This document shows positions 36,602 to 45,757 of a stretch of DNA of 64,000 nucleotides, piece by piece (the stretch's first letter is position 1; the number at the start of each line of letters is the position of its first letter). Position numbers and translations under genes: made by a program. Under the pieces are notes generated by a model, which ran no database searches, was not told where the DNA came from, and saw nothing but the letters and a program-made list of their open reading frames with translations. Source of the DNA: an uncultured Bacilli bacterium (lineage in GTDB: Bacteria; Bacillota_I; Bacilli_A; RF39; UBA660); assembly GCA_947626565.1 (NCBI GenBank), contig CANQSQ010000001.1, positions 28,900 to 92,899 on the forward strand. Reading direction: 5' to 3'.

Positions 36602-38900
36602 ATTTAAAAAGTGTTTCTAGTTTTTTAATCCTTTTAGCTTGAATTGTTTTTAAATCTATTTTCTTTTTAGGAGATGGCTTTTTTAAAATAGCTTTAACTT
36701 CTTTAACCATTTGCTTTTCATCTTTAGAAACGATATAAGCATAATCTTTCATATTAATCTCATCATCACTAACATTAATGGTTGTAATAATATCTTTATG
36801 TAAAACTAAAGCTTCTAAATATGTTACTGGAAAACCTTCGTAGTCAGATGTTAAGATAATATAATTAGCTTTTTGCATATAAGGATAAGGATTAGATTTA
36901 GGACCAAAGAAAGTTATTCTTGATGTTAAATTTAATTTCTTAGTAAGGTCTACATATTGATCTTCATCCGGACCAGAACCAATAATCCACAATTCTATAT
37001 TTTTTATTTCTTTTACTAAATTAATAGCTCGAGATAATTTTTTAGAAGAATCATCTAAACGTCCTACAAAAACAAATAATATTTTATCTTTAGGAGCATT
37101 AACAAGTATTTGTTCTTTACTATTAGTAATAATTTGATCAATATCAATAAAATTATTAAAAACAAGAGTTTTATCTTTGTAGTTAGGATAAAGTTTTAAG
37201 AAAGACTTTTTAGATTCATTAGAAACAAAAATTATTTTATGAAATTCAGCTACTTTTCTAGTAGTAAAGAAAGTTAATATTTCTTCTTTAGTGTCATAAA
37301 CATCTTCATAATTACTATGTACATATAAGGCATTATTAAAAGATGCTAGTCTTGCTACTACATTAGAAGAATAACTATAAGTTGTGTAGCAGCAACTAAA
37401 GTCATAATTATCATAGTTAAAGATGGCAAAAATAAGCTTGCGACTAAAATTAAGAATTTTACGTAGAATTACATTGTGATTATTACTTACTTTTAATTCT
37501 TGAACTTTAACTTCTTGAGGAATACTTTTTAGTAAAGAACCTTTTTTTTCTTCTAAAATTAAAGTAACTTTGTACTGGTCATAATTTATATTTTTTAAGA
37601 GATTAAGTTGAGCTTTTTCAATACCACCTATTTCCATATTAAAATCAGCAAATAAAAGATTTTTTTGAGAACGAGGGGCAAGATCTAAAATTATAATAAT
37701 AGCAATTAAGCCAACTGAAGGAGCAGTAATGATATGACCAGTAAAAAAGGCTAAAAAGATAATTAAGAAAAAACTAATTAATAAAATATAACGTTTAAAA
37801 TTAAAAGTAGTTTTATTTTCTAATATTTTATAAAGCGTTGTTAAAGTTATAGCAAAGAAAAGAAGAAAACCAATAAGACCATGATTATAATAAATATCAA
37901 AATAATCCATCTCTACCATCTTAAGGCTTTTTGAGTTATTGTAGTAACCTAAGCCAAACATCTTTTGAGGAAGAGGGGCTTTCTTATAAAGAGCAATTTT
38001 TTTATGATGAAAACTTAGACGTTCGGAAAAAATAAAATGATCAAATAGTTTATAACTACTAAATACTTCTGTAATATTGTTTATTTCTAAGTAATCAAGA
38101 TGTGTTTTAATATTTTTATAAAAATTAGTTTTAGGTATTATTAATAGTAAAGAAAATACACCTAGTAAAATAATAATAAAGGACATAATTATAGGTTTAT
38201 AACTGTGTTGTTTTATTTTTTTTACCCAGTAATAAATAATAGTAAAGAAAGTTGTAATGATTAAGGTTAGTAAAGGAGTTTTAGTTCCCATCATTAAAAT
38301 AACAGGTAAATAAATAGCAATAGTAATTAATGTTAAAATTTTACTTTTTTTAGTAATAAGAATATAAAACATAATAGGTGTTAAAAGAGAGATAATTCCA
38401 CTTATTTCATTAGCAGAATTAAAAAAGCCTAGAGTTCCCGCTTTAGTTATTTCATATGTTTTAAAACCAACATTAAAAATAGTTGGTAAAAAGATAAAAC
38501 TTAGATAAAGAAAAAAGGTTGTAAAAAGAGTCATTTTACTGATATTAATATCATCTTTTAACGTATATAAAGTAATAAATAATACTGGAAAATAAAACGT
38601 TTTAGCAAAGCCTTGAATTTCTTGAAAATAATAGCCATTTTTATAAATAAAAGTTATTGCTAGATAGAAGATAAAATAAAGTAAGATTAAGGAATATGGA
38701 ATAAGAAGTTTTTTATTTTTGTATACAAAAAGGGAAAGATACATAAGAAAGAAAAGAAAAAGGACTCTTAAAACTATTCCTAAAGTAAAGTTCACATGTA
38801 AAATATGAAGAGATAATCCAGTTATTAAATCAATAACAGGTCCAATTAAAAGAAAAAGACCTACAATTAAATTTATATTTTTTTTAAGGTAGTCGTTCAT
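36600..38900 (-). CDS. O-antigen ligase/polymerase (Wzy-like) fused to a GT4 glycosyltransferase
   Basis: About 766 residues. Residues ~1-415 have about 11 membrane helices with a large external loop before the last helices (YKKAPLPQKMFGLGYYNNSKSLKMVEMDYFDIYYNHGLIGFLLFF), a Wzy/WaaL-like layout. Residues ~420-766 are a GT4 enzyme (DFNMEIGGIEKAQLNLL, FVFVGRLDDSSKKLSRAI, LWIIGSGPDEDQY, TSDYEGFPVTYLEALVL). The fusion couples polymerisation or ligation outside with sugar transfer inside. The track start at 38933 is one base from the -10 box, so it cannot be transcribed as a start codon. The ATG at 38900 (MNDYLKKN) fits best, though those at 38909 or 38906 are possible. Confidence 0.85.
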   Translation of the reverse strand: MNDYLKKNINLIVGLFLLIGPVIDLITGLSLHILHVNFTLGIVLRVLFLFFLMYLSLFVYKNKKLLIPYSLILLYFIFYLAITFIYKNGYYFQEIQGFAKTFYFPVLFITLYTLKDDINISKMTLFTTFFLYLSFIFLPTIFNVGFKTYEITKAGTLGFFNSANEISGIISLLTPIMFYILITKKSKILTLITIAIYLPVILMMGTKTPLLTLIITTFFTIIYYWVKKIKQHSYKPIIMSFIIILLGVFSLLLIIPKTNFYKNIKTHLDYLEINNITEVFSSYKLFDHFIFSERLSFHHKKIALYKKAPLPQKMFGLGYYNNSKSLKMVEMDYFDIYYNHGLIGFLLFFAITLTTLYKILENKTTFNFKRYILLISFFLIIFLAFFTGHIITAPSVGLIAIIIILDLAPRSQKNLLFADFNMEIGGIEKAQLNLLKNINYDQYKVTLILEEKKGSLLKSIPQEVKVQELKVSNNHNVILRKILNFSRKLIFAIFNYDNYDFSCCYTTYSYSSNVVARLASFNNALYVHSNYEDVYDTKEEILTFFTTRKVAEFHKIIFVSNESKKSFLKLYPNYKDKTLVFNNFIDIDQIITNSKEQILVNAPKDKILFVFVGRLDDSSKKLSRAINLVKEIKNIELWIIGSGPDEDQYVDLTKKLNLTSRITFFGPKSNPYPYMQKANYIILTSDYEGFPVTYLEALVLHKDIITTINVSDDEINMKDYAYIVSKDEKQMVKEVKAILKKPSPKKKIDLKTIQAKRIKKLETLFK

Positions 38901-38934
38901 TTTCATCATTCCATTCTTACTTGTTATTGTCATT

Positions 38935-38943
38935 ATTATAACA
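38935..38943 (-). promoter_or_regulatory. Extended -10 promoter of the Wzy-GT4 gene
   Basis: The minus strand reads TGTTATAAT. It places the transcription start near 38928, which rules out the first ATG of the ORF track. Confidence 0.6.
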
Positions 38944-39033
38944 CTTTTTTTTATTTATAGACATATTTTTACAATTAGACATTTATATTTGTTTAAATTT
39001 ATTATATAATTATTATAATAATGGAGGTGTTTT

Positions 39034-41217
39034 ATGGATAATAAAAGTACAAAAGCAAAAACAAAAGATGATAAAAAAGATAAAACAATTGATTTTGATA
39101 AAACCATTAATGATAAAGAATTACATTTAGATGATGGAATTTTTGATAAGATAGAAGAAAAAACATTGAAAATAGCTACTAAAGACTTAGTTAATGATGA
39201 TGAGGAAGATAAAAAAGAAAAGAAAAAAAAGACTAAGTCTAAGAAGAAAAAGACAGAAGGAAAAAGAAAGAAAGAAGAAGTAGTTTCGGAAGAAGTTAAT
39301 TTGGAAGAAGACAGTAATTTAGAAGAAGAAAAAGAAAATATTGAAGTAGAAGAAAAAGAAGAGATAGAAGAGAAAAAAGAAATAGAAGATAAAGAACTTA
39401 TAAGTGATGAGTTTGTTGAAAAGAAAAAAGTAAAAAGACCTAAACGAATTTTAATTAATTTCTTTTTAATAATCGTGTTACTGGTAGGATTAGCCTCTTT
39501 TATCGTTAATCTTTATTTTATAAAGAATAGTACTAATTTGTTATATACTATTATTACTTCCCTACTCTTAGTACTTTTCGCAATAATATTTATTCCAATT
39601 AGTAATAGTAGTAAAAATAAAGGAGCTATATGTTTTGGTTCATTGTGTTTGATAGGTTATTTTGTTTTTAATATAATAACTAATTTAGGGGTTGTTGATA
39701 TTAATAAGTTTAATACTATGGAAGATTTTACAGGTAAAAATTTAACAGAAGTTGTTAAATGGGCTGAGGAAAATAAAATAACTATTAATCAAGATTATGA
39801 ATATAGTGATATGGTTCAAGAATACAAGATAATTAGTCAAAATGTTAAAGCTGGAACAAGTCTTAAAGATTGTGATGAATTAACAGTAGCTGTTAGTGAA
39901 GGACCTAATCCAAGTAAAGAAGTAGTTGTGCCTAATATGTTGACTTGGGATGCAGAAAGAGTTGTAGAATTTGTTACAAGTAATTACTTATCTAATGTAA
40001 AAGTAGAATTCGTAGAATCAGATAAGAATGTAGATACTGTTATCGAGCAAGATAAAAGTGGTAATTTAAAAAGAGATGAAGAAATAAACTTAGTATTTTC
40101 TTATGGAGAAGAATTAGGTTATGAAGAAGTAAAATTAATTGATTTTACAAAGAAAAGTAAATTTGAAGTAGAATTTTACTTAAAACAACATCATTTAAAT
40201 TATAAGTTTGAAAGAGATTTTTCAGATAAAATTAAACATGATTTAGCTTTTAAACAAAATAAAAAGCCTGGTACAATGGTAAAAATTAATGATGAAGAAG
40301 TTGTGATTACATTTAGTAAAGGTCCTAAAATAAAAGTACCTGATTTAACAAAGATGAATCTTTCGGAAATTGTAGAATGGGTCATTAAAAATAAATTAAA
40401 AGTAGAATTTAGTGATAAGTATGATGATAGTATTAAGGAAAATGAAGTTATAAGTGCTAGTCATAAAAAAGGTGACGTTGTAGAACAAGGGGAAACAATT
40501 AAAGTTGTTATTTCTAAAGGTAGTTTAAAGATGCCAAAATTTAAATCTTTTGATGAATTTAGAGAATGGGCAGATAAATATGAAATTAAATATGAAGAAA
40601 AACATGAATTTAGTAGTGAAGTTAAAGCTGGTGAAGTAATTAGTTACTCTTATAAAACCGGTGATACTATTAAAAATGATGATGTTATCATTGTAACTAT
40701 TTCTGATGGAGAAGCTGTTAAAGTTCCTAATTTAAAAGGATTGACTAAAAGTGAAGTTATTAAGAAGTTAGAAAAATTAGGATTAAAATATAGTTTTGTT
40801 AGTCGTTATAGTGATACAGTTAGTGAAGGAAAAGTAATTAATCAATCAATAAGTGCTGGTAGTGAAATATCTGAAAATACAACAATTTCTGTTACAATTA
40901 GTAAGGGTAAGGCTCCAGAAGAAAAGAAGACTAATAGTAATTCTTCTACTAATAATCGCGTAGAGGAAAACAATACTCCTGCTTGTGATGAGAGTATAAA
41001 AACAACTGTTTATATTTATGATGAGTTACTTGATTTTAACGATCCTAAAGGTACTTGTTCTAAGATAAAACAAGCTTATGGTAATGTTAAGTTTGCTTGT
41101 AGCTATGTTAAAAATGCTGGTTTAAGAAATGGTATGCTTCAAAATAGTAGTGAAATAGATGGTGTAGCTTTTGACCATTGTAATACAGTTACTTTAAAAA
41201 TTGTTAGTAATGATTAA
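39034..41217 (+). CDS. Membrane protein with six PASTA domains and no kinase domain
   Basis: 727 residues. Residues ~1-135 are extremely charged (long Lys/Glu runs, cytoplasmic). Three membrane helices follow (~137-222), then six PASTA-type repeats (~230-640). The clearest is VKVPNLKGLTKSEVIKKLEKLGLKYSF...VINQSISAGSEISENTTISVTISKG. The C-terminal region (~660-727) has four Cys (ACDES, GTCSK, FACSY, DHCNT) that may form disulfides. PASTA domains bind muropeptides, usually outside a PknB/StkP kinase or a PBP. Here there is no kinase and the cytoplasmic part looks disordered, so it may act as a wall-sensing scaffold. GGAGGTG precedes the ATG. It ends in a strong terminator, so it is a single-gene unit. 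Confidence 0.85.
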   Translation: MDNKSTKAKTKDDKKDKTIDFDKTINDKELHLDDGIFDKIEEKTLKIATKDLVNDDEEDKKEKKKKTKSKKKKTEGKRKKEEVVSEEVNLEEDSNLEEEKENIEVEEKEEIEEKKEIEDKELISDEFVEKKKVKRPKRILINFFLIIVLLVGLASFIVNLYFIKNSTNLLYTIITSLLLVLFAIIFIPISNSSKNKGAICFGSLCLIGYFVFNIITNLGVVDINKFNTMEDFTGKNLTEVVKWAEENKITINQDYEYSDMVQEYKIISQNVKAGTSLKDCDELTVAVSEGPNPSKEVVVPNMLTWDAERVVEFVTSNYLSNVKVEFVESDKNVDTVIEQDKSGNLKRDEEINLVFSYGEELGYEEVKLIDFTKKSKFEVEFYLKQHHLNYKFERDFSDKIKHDLAFKQNKKPGTMVKINDEEVVITFSKGPKIKVPDLTKMNLSEIVEWVIKNKLKVEFSDKYDDSIKENEVISASHKKGDVVEQGETIKVVISKGSLKMPKFKSFDEFREWADKYEIKYEEKHEFSSEVKAGEVISYSYKTGDTIKNDDVIIVTISDGEAVKVPNLKGLTKSEVIKKLEKLGLKYSFVSRYSDTVSEGKVINQSISAGSEISENTTISVTISKGKAPEEKKTNSNSSTNNRVEENNTPACDESIKTTVYIYDELLDFNDPKGTCSKIKQAYGNVKFACSYVKNAGLRNGMLQNSSEIDGVAFDHCNTVTLKIVSND

Positions 41218-41221
41218 GAAG

Positions 41222-41252
41222 AAAACTAGTTGAATTATTCAACTAGTTTTTT
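41222..41252 (+). terminator. Strong terminator after the PASTA gene
   Basis: AAAACTAGTTGAA/TTCAACTAGTTTT is a perfect 13-bp stem with a TTA loop, followed by TT. The A-run at the 5' side makes it potentially bidirectional. Confidence 0.9.
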
Positions 41253-41264
41253 GGTCTTTAAAGT

Positions 41265-41291
41265 TAAAAAAAGTAGATATTTGTATCTACT
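41265..41291 (-). terminator. Terminator after the small Gln-rich gene
   Basis: AGTAGATA/TATCTACT 8-bp stem, 4-nt loop, followed by TTTTT on the minus strand. Confidence 0.85.
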
Positions 41292-41321
41292 TAATATTTT
41301 AAATTTCCTTTTAAATGGGAT

Positions 41322-41684
41322 TTAACGATGATTATATTCCTTAGTACCACTGGCATTAGTAGTATATTGAACTCCTGTACCACTACCACCAAAGTAAGAT
41401 AAGTTTCTAGTATTATCAACACCTAAACTACTACCACTAGTGGTATGATTTAATTCTTTGTCTTGAACTTTTTGTTCTTCTTTACTGAAATTGCCATAAA
41501 CAGGAACAACCATACTTATACCAGATTCATAAGCTAAACGAGCGTCAATTCCATAGTTTTTTTCAATTGTTTTAGCTCTTTCACGTAAATTAAAAAATAA
41601 ATCTCTAGCATCACGTACTCCCATACTTATAAAATCATATTCTTGTTCTTGCTCTTGCCCTTGTACTTGTTCTTCTTTTTCCAT
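41322..41684 (-). CDS. Small soluble protein of unknown function
   Basis: 120 residues that I do not recognise. The N-terminus is Glu/Gln-rich (MEKEEQVQGQEQEQEYDF), followed by a helical segment (GVRDARDLFFNLRERAKTIEKNYG). The second half is Gly/Ser/Thr/Asn-rich and probably flexible (TSGSSLGVDNTRNLSYFGGSGTG). No membrane helix or signal peptide. It has its own good promoter (TTGACA, 17 bp, TAGAAT) and terminator and an AGAGG ribosome site, so it is a real, independently expressed gene. Confidence 0.75.
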   Translation of the reverse strand: MEKEEQVQGQEQEQEYDFISMGVRDARDLFFNLRERAKTIEKNYGIDARLAYESGISMVVPVYGNFSKEEQKVQDKELNHTTSGSSLGVDNTRNLSYFGGSGTGVQYTTNASGTKEYNHR

Positions 41685-41713
41685 AATTAACCTCTTTTCT
41701 TATTACAATTTGT

Positions 41714-41742
41714 ATTCTACATTATTAATATGTTTTTGTCAA
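41714..41742 (-). promoter_or_regulatory. Promoter of the small Gln-rich gene
   Basis: On the minus strand, TTGACA and TAGAAT are spaced exactly 17 bp, about 30 nt before the ATG. Confidence 0.8.
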
Positions 41743-41754
41743 ACAAGCATACTA

Positions 41755-41784
41755 GCAAAGAAGTGACTTGTTAGCCACTTCTTT
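41755..41784 (-). terminator. Likely terminator of the 1252-residue hydrolase gene
   Basis: AAAGAAGTG/CACTTCTTT 9-bp stem with a 10-nt loop, directly at the stop codon. The T-run is short, so termination may be weak. Confidence 0.6.
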
Positions 41785-44700
41785 TACTCTACTTTCATTT
41801 CAATACGATAACGTTTTTGACTATTTACTTGGAAAGAATATTTCTTGTCATTAATAGTAGCTGATACTTTACTGACATCACGTTGAAGAAGTTCATTTAA
41901 TTCTCCAAAATCAGAAATATTCGCTTTATTAGAAATATATATAGCATACGTTCCTTTAGGTATATTAGATATATCTAATGTTTTATCAAACCAAGCTCTA
42001 GTCTTATCTAAGTTATCTCCTAGGGTTGCTCCTACTGGATATAAACCATTAGTAATACTACCTAAATCATAACGATATTGTTTATAGTTGGTAGTATTTT
42101 CAAAGATGATAGAACGTTCTATAGAAGCATTACTAGATAAATTCATACCATAAGAGTAAGATGTTCCTTTAATATTTAATTTATTATTACTAAATTCTAA
42201 AGTACGATACTGATTATATTGATTGTAGGTGCTAGTTGCTGTCTTATCCCCTATTTTGGTACTTCTAACTATTAATTCAAGTGGAAGATCATCATCTAAA
42301 TAATCATTTCTAGTAGTAACATACTTAGAGCTAGAATAAGAAGCAACTTGTTCTTTCAATACTTTATTACTAACAGGTGATACAGCATAATTATGAGCAG
42401 ATAACGTAAAGATATATAATTTATAGTCACCATCAGGAATATCTTCTAAATCTAAGGTTCCTGTAAACCATGAATAAGTGTAATCTTTACCATCATTTTG
42501 ATAAACAGGTCTAGTCATTTCTTTTTGATCGGTAATTCTATCAAGACTTTGAACATAAAGGTCATCTTCATCATTTAGAGAAGCATATACTAAGAAAAAG
42601 TCTAAGTCGGTGTTTAAATCATTATTGATACCTTTAATTGCATTATAACCTTTAATTGTTAATTCTTTATTAACTACTTTTAAAGAATCAAAGTAGAAAA
42701 GAGCATCTTTTTCTTCTAAAGAATCTAAATCAAGAGCAAAGTCAATTACTTGTACTTTAATAGTTTTAGTCGTTTTGTTGGAAGCAGAATCACTTACCTC
42801 GTAAGTTACTTCATATGTTCCTTCTTCTTTGTTGTTGACAGTGTTTTTAGTAACTTTAATATTTTTTGTTAAATCGCCGTCTTCTTTATCAGTAGCCGTT
42901 ACGCCTTCTAGTTCGTTGAAATCTTCATCTAAAATAATTATTTGATCAGTTGCTTCAATAACAGGAGCTTGGTCTTTAACAACAGTTACTTTTATTTCTT
43001 TAGTTGTCGTTTGTTTAGCAGAATCAGTTACTTCATAAACTATTTTATAAGTACCTAATTGTTTATTATTAACGGTATTTTCTTTTTCAACTATTTTAGA
43101 AGTTAAATCGCCATCTTCTTTATCAGTAGCTGTTACTTTGATTTTTACTTCATGATTAATAGTAATTTCTGTATCTTCAGCGTTAATTATTGGTTTTTCA
43201 TCAGCTAAAACAGTGACATTAATTGTTTTAGTAGTAGTTTGTTTAGCACTGTCAGTTACACTATAAGTTACTTTATAAGTACCAGCTTTGGTTAAAACTA
43301 CATTATTTTCAGTAACAACTATTTTACTTGTTAAATCGCCATCTTCAGCATCACTAGCCGTTACATTAGTTAATGGATCAAATTTACTATTTACTTTAAT
43401 AGATAAGTCTTTAGCATTAATGATAGGAGGATTGTTGTTAAAGGTTGAAGTATATTTAGTAACACTTACTCCTGGATAACTAGCTAAAGTCCAACCATAA
43501 ATGTTTGAATTACTAGATAATTCTACAGGTACTTTATACCATAATTGGCCATTAACATAAGTCTCTTCTAGTATTGGAGCGTAGGAATTGGTATATTGAC
43601 CACCGATTACATATTGTTTTAAATCTTGGGTAGTAGAAGTAACCCAAGTATATTGATTACCACTAACAGTTACAGAGAATTTTCCATAGTTAGAAGTAAC
43701 AATTTTTAATGAAGCAGCATTTACCCAATGTTTTTGATCATATTTATAATCAGAAGTTACAAGATAAGAAACAGGAGTATTGCCATCATAGGCAATAGCA
43801 TATACCATAACATAACGATCTTTATCTAAAATTTTACCAGTTTTAGATTGAATAGTTGAATCAAAATAGTATGGAGTTGACTCTAGGGATACAGCTACTT
43901 TAGGTTTTAAATTAGTATTTTCAACTAATAAGTCATATTCATAATCTTTATCTTCATATTCAAATACATCATTAGGATTGAAATAAGCTGTTTTAGGAGT
44001 GTTTATTTTTTTAGCATAAGCAGCAGGTATATAAACATAACCATTCCAATTATAGTCACCAGAAGTTATTTCATTGTAGTTAGAGTCAATGTTTAAATCA
44101 CTTACTACTTTATACCATTTATTATTACCATCAACGGAAGTTCCAGTTGTCTCCCCTACTATAACGATACCATCTTCTGCTTCAGGATAAGAGTAAATAA
44201 ACTTAGCAGAAGTACTTGGAGAGGCATAAGCATTGGTTTGTCTAGTAACTACTCCTAATTGGTAAGTGTTATAATCTTGAAGACCAAGAGCTCTGTCAAG
44301 ACTATAGTAATTAGCAGCCATTTTTTCACTCCAGAAAGTATCTGAGGCATATTTAACATTCATACCAATCCATTTATCACCAAATTGAGGTCCGAAATAA
44401 CGCCAATCTTCAGGATGAGCATAGCCATAAGTAATATATTTAGAGGCATAACCTAAAATACTATTAGCAAATGAGGCATACCAATTAGCGGATTCAGTTG
44501 GACTAGAATCAACAGCATTTAAACCGAAACCATTATTTTTATTGATAGCTAAATTACTACGACCATTAGAGGTTTCATTACGGCTAAGACTTAAAGCTAA
44601 GATAGCATTAACACCATATTTTTCTTGAGCATAATAGAAAAAGGTTCCTTTACCATAAAGACGAGATGAACCATCTTTGGTATCATTACCATAAGCATCT

Positions 44701-45542
44701 TGATAAATACCCATATTGTTTCTAATATATTCGTTTATATTAGCACTAGAATATCTTGTTTTAGTATGATTAGATAAATACATATAATAATTATAATAAG
44801 CATTATTTTTATTAACAGCATTATTATAGTTACCATTCTTATAATCTTTTATCATAGTTGTAAGGTCAGTATAAAAGTAGTGACCATCATAAGAGTAATA
44901 AGTTCCGGCTTTTAATACATCTGGTTTAGGACCAATGGTACTACCAGATTTTCCAGAATAATAATTTTGAATTTTAGCTACATAGTTATGTCTAATATCA
45001 CTATCAGTAACTGTATAGGTACTAGCTGATTTAACCCAAGTAATAGGAACAATTTCATAATAATTTTGATGAATCCAACCAGTATAATCACCAGTTTTTA
45101 TTTTAGCAACCCAGGCATTTTTATAATTAGAATAAGCAGAATCAATAAAAGCTCCATCTACTCCACCATATAAAGAACCAGTATCAGCATAAGTATATGC
45201 AGAACCACTTAATTCACTATTATTGTAAAAGTAAGTAAGATCAGGAGGAATAGTCAAATCAACAAGAGCAGCATTAGCATCAATTATTTTAGTTCTGCCA
45301 TTTACTTTAGTCATAATAGCAAGGTCCGTGGCACCATCATTTCTCATAGCGTTACGAGCTTGCTCATACGTATTATGACAACCTATAGTTACAATAGAAC
45401 CATCACTACGAAAACTAGCTACTTCAAAATTTCCACATAAAGAACGATATTCATAATTACTAGAAGAAAAAGCATGGACTTTAGTCGTATTTAGTAAAAA
45501 TAAGCTAGAAAATAATATAGTTAAAAGCATTTTCTTTTTCAT
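41784..45542 (-). CDS. Secreted glucosaminidase-type peptidoglycan hydrolase with Ig-like repeats
   Basis: 1252 residues. A signal peptide (MKKKMLLTILFSSLFLLNTTKVHA) leads into an SPOR/SH3-like N-terminal part. The catalytic region (~295-425) contains GTFFYYAQEKYGVNAILALSLSRNETSNGRSNLA...NNGFGLNA, matching endo-beta-N-acetylglucosaminidases (LytD/GH73-like), with the Glu of SRNETSNG as probable acid. SH3-like segments follow to ~690. Then come three Ig-like/HYR-type repeats (~702-930) with the pattern TASDAEDGDLTSKI...GTYKVTYSVTDSAKQTTTKTI. The C-terminal ~320 residues are not recognised. It should cut wall glycan strands, with the Ig-like repeats acting as spacers. GAGGAGG precedes the ATG; it is a single-gene unit. 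Confidence 0.85.
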   Translation of the reverse strand: MKKKMLLTILFSSLFLLNTTKVHAFSSSNYEYRSLCGNFEVASFRSDGSIVTIGCHNTYEQARNAMRNDGATDLAIMTKVNGRTKIIDANAALVDLTIPPDLTYFYNNSELSGSAYTYADTGSLYGGVDGAFIDSAYSNYKNAWVAKIKTGDYTGWIHQNYYEIVPITWVKSASTYTVTDSDIRHNYVAKIQNYYSGKSGSTIGPKPDVLKAGTYYSYDGHYFYTDLTTMIKDYKNGNYNNAVNKNNAYYNYYMYLSNHTKTRYSSANINEYIRNNMGIYQDAYGNDTKDGSSRLYGKGTFFYYAQEKYGVNAILALSLSRNETSNGRSNLAINKNNGFGLNAVDSSPTESANWYASFANSILGYASKYITYGYAHPEDWRYFGPQFGDKWIGMNVKYASDTFWSEKMAANYYSLDRALGLQDYNTYQLGVVTRQTNAYASPSTSAKFIYSYPEAEDGIVIVGETTGTSVDGNNKWYKVVSDLNIDSNYNEITSGDYNWNGYVYIPAAYAKKINTPKTAYFNPNDVFEYEDKDYEYDLLVENTNLKPKVAVSLESTPYYFDSTIQSKTGKILDKDRYVMVYAIAYDGNTPVSYLVTSDYKYDQKHWVNAASLKIVTSNYGKFSVTVSGNQYTWVTSTTQDLKQYVIGGQYTNSYAPILEETYVNGQLWYKVPVELSSNSNIYGWTLASYPGVSVTKYTSTFNNNPPIINAKDLSIKVNSKFDPLTNVTASDAEDGDLTSKIVVTENNVVLTKAGTYKVTYSVTDSAKQTTTKTINVTVLADEKPIINAEDTEITINHEVKIKVTATDKEDGDLTSKIVEKENTVNNKQLGTYKIVYEVTDSAKQTTTKEIKVTVVKDQAPVIEATDQIIILDEDFNELEGVTATDKEDGDLTKNIKVTKNTVNNKEEGTYEVTYEVSDSASNKTTKTIKVQVIDFALDLDSLEEKDALFYFDSLKVVNKELTIKGYNAIKGINNDLNTDLDFFLVYASLNDEDDLYVQSLDRITDQKEMTRPVYQNDGKDYTYSWFTGTLDLEDIPDGDYKLYIFTLSAHNYAVSPVSNKVLKEQVASYSSSKYVTTRNDYLDDDLPLELIVRSTKIGDKTATSTYNQYNQYRTLEFSNNKLNIKGTSYSYGMNLSSNASIERSIIFENTTNYKQYRYDLGSITNGLYPVGATLGDNLDKTRAWFDKTLDISNIPKGTYAIYISNKANISDFGELNELLQRDVSKVSATINDKKYSFQVNSQKRYRIEMKVE

Positions 45543-45691
45543 GTGGATACCTCCTCATTATGTATTAATTATATTATATCAAGAAATATATAGACTGGGA
45601 GAAGTATTCGTATTAAAAATTTAGGGTTTTACATATTTTGACAAAATTTTACACAAAAAAAGTGGTTGCGAAAAGGAGAATTATCCTGTGC

Positions 45692-45720
45692 TTGATAAAT
45701 TAGAGGAAATTAGTTATAAT
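45692..45720 (+). promoter_or_regulatory. Promoter of the LCP gene
   Basis: TTGATA and TATAAT are spaced 17 bp. Transcription would start near 45727, about 30 nt before the ATG at 45758. The gap 45543-45691 otherwise shows nothing I can name. Confidence 0.75.
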
Positions 45721-45757
45721 TTATAATAGTACTTTAGCATTTTGAGTGGAGGTTTTT

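Noticed and set aside
39000-39033. Promoter for the PASTA gene
   Set aside because: Several overlapping TATAAT-like strings exist in very AT-rich sequence, but none has a properly spaced -35, so I cannot choose one.
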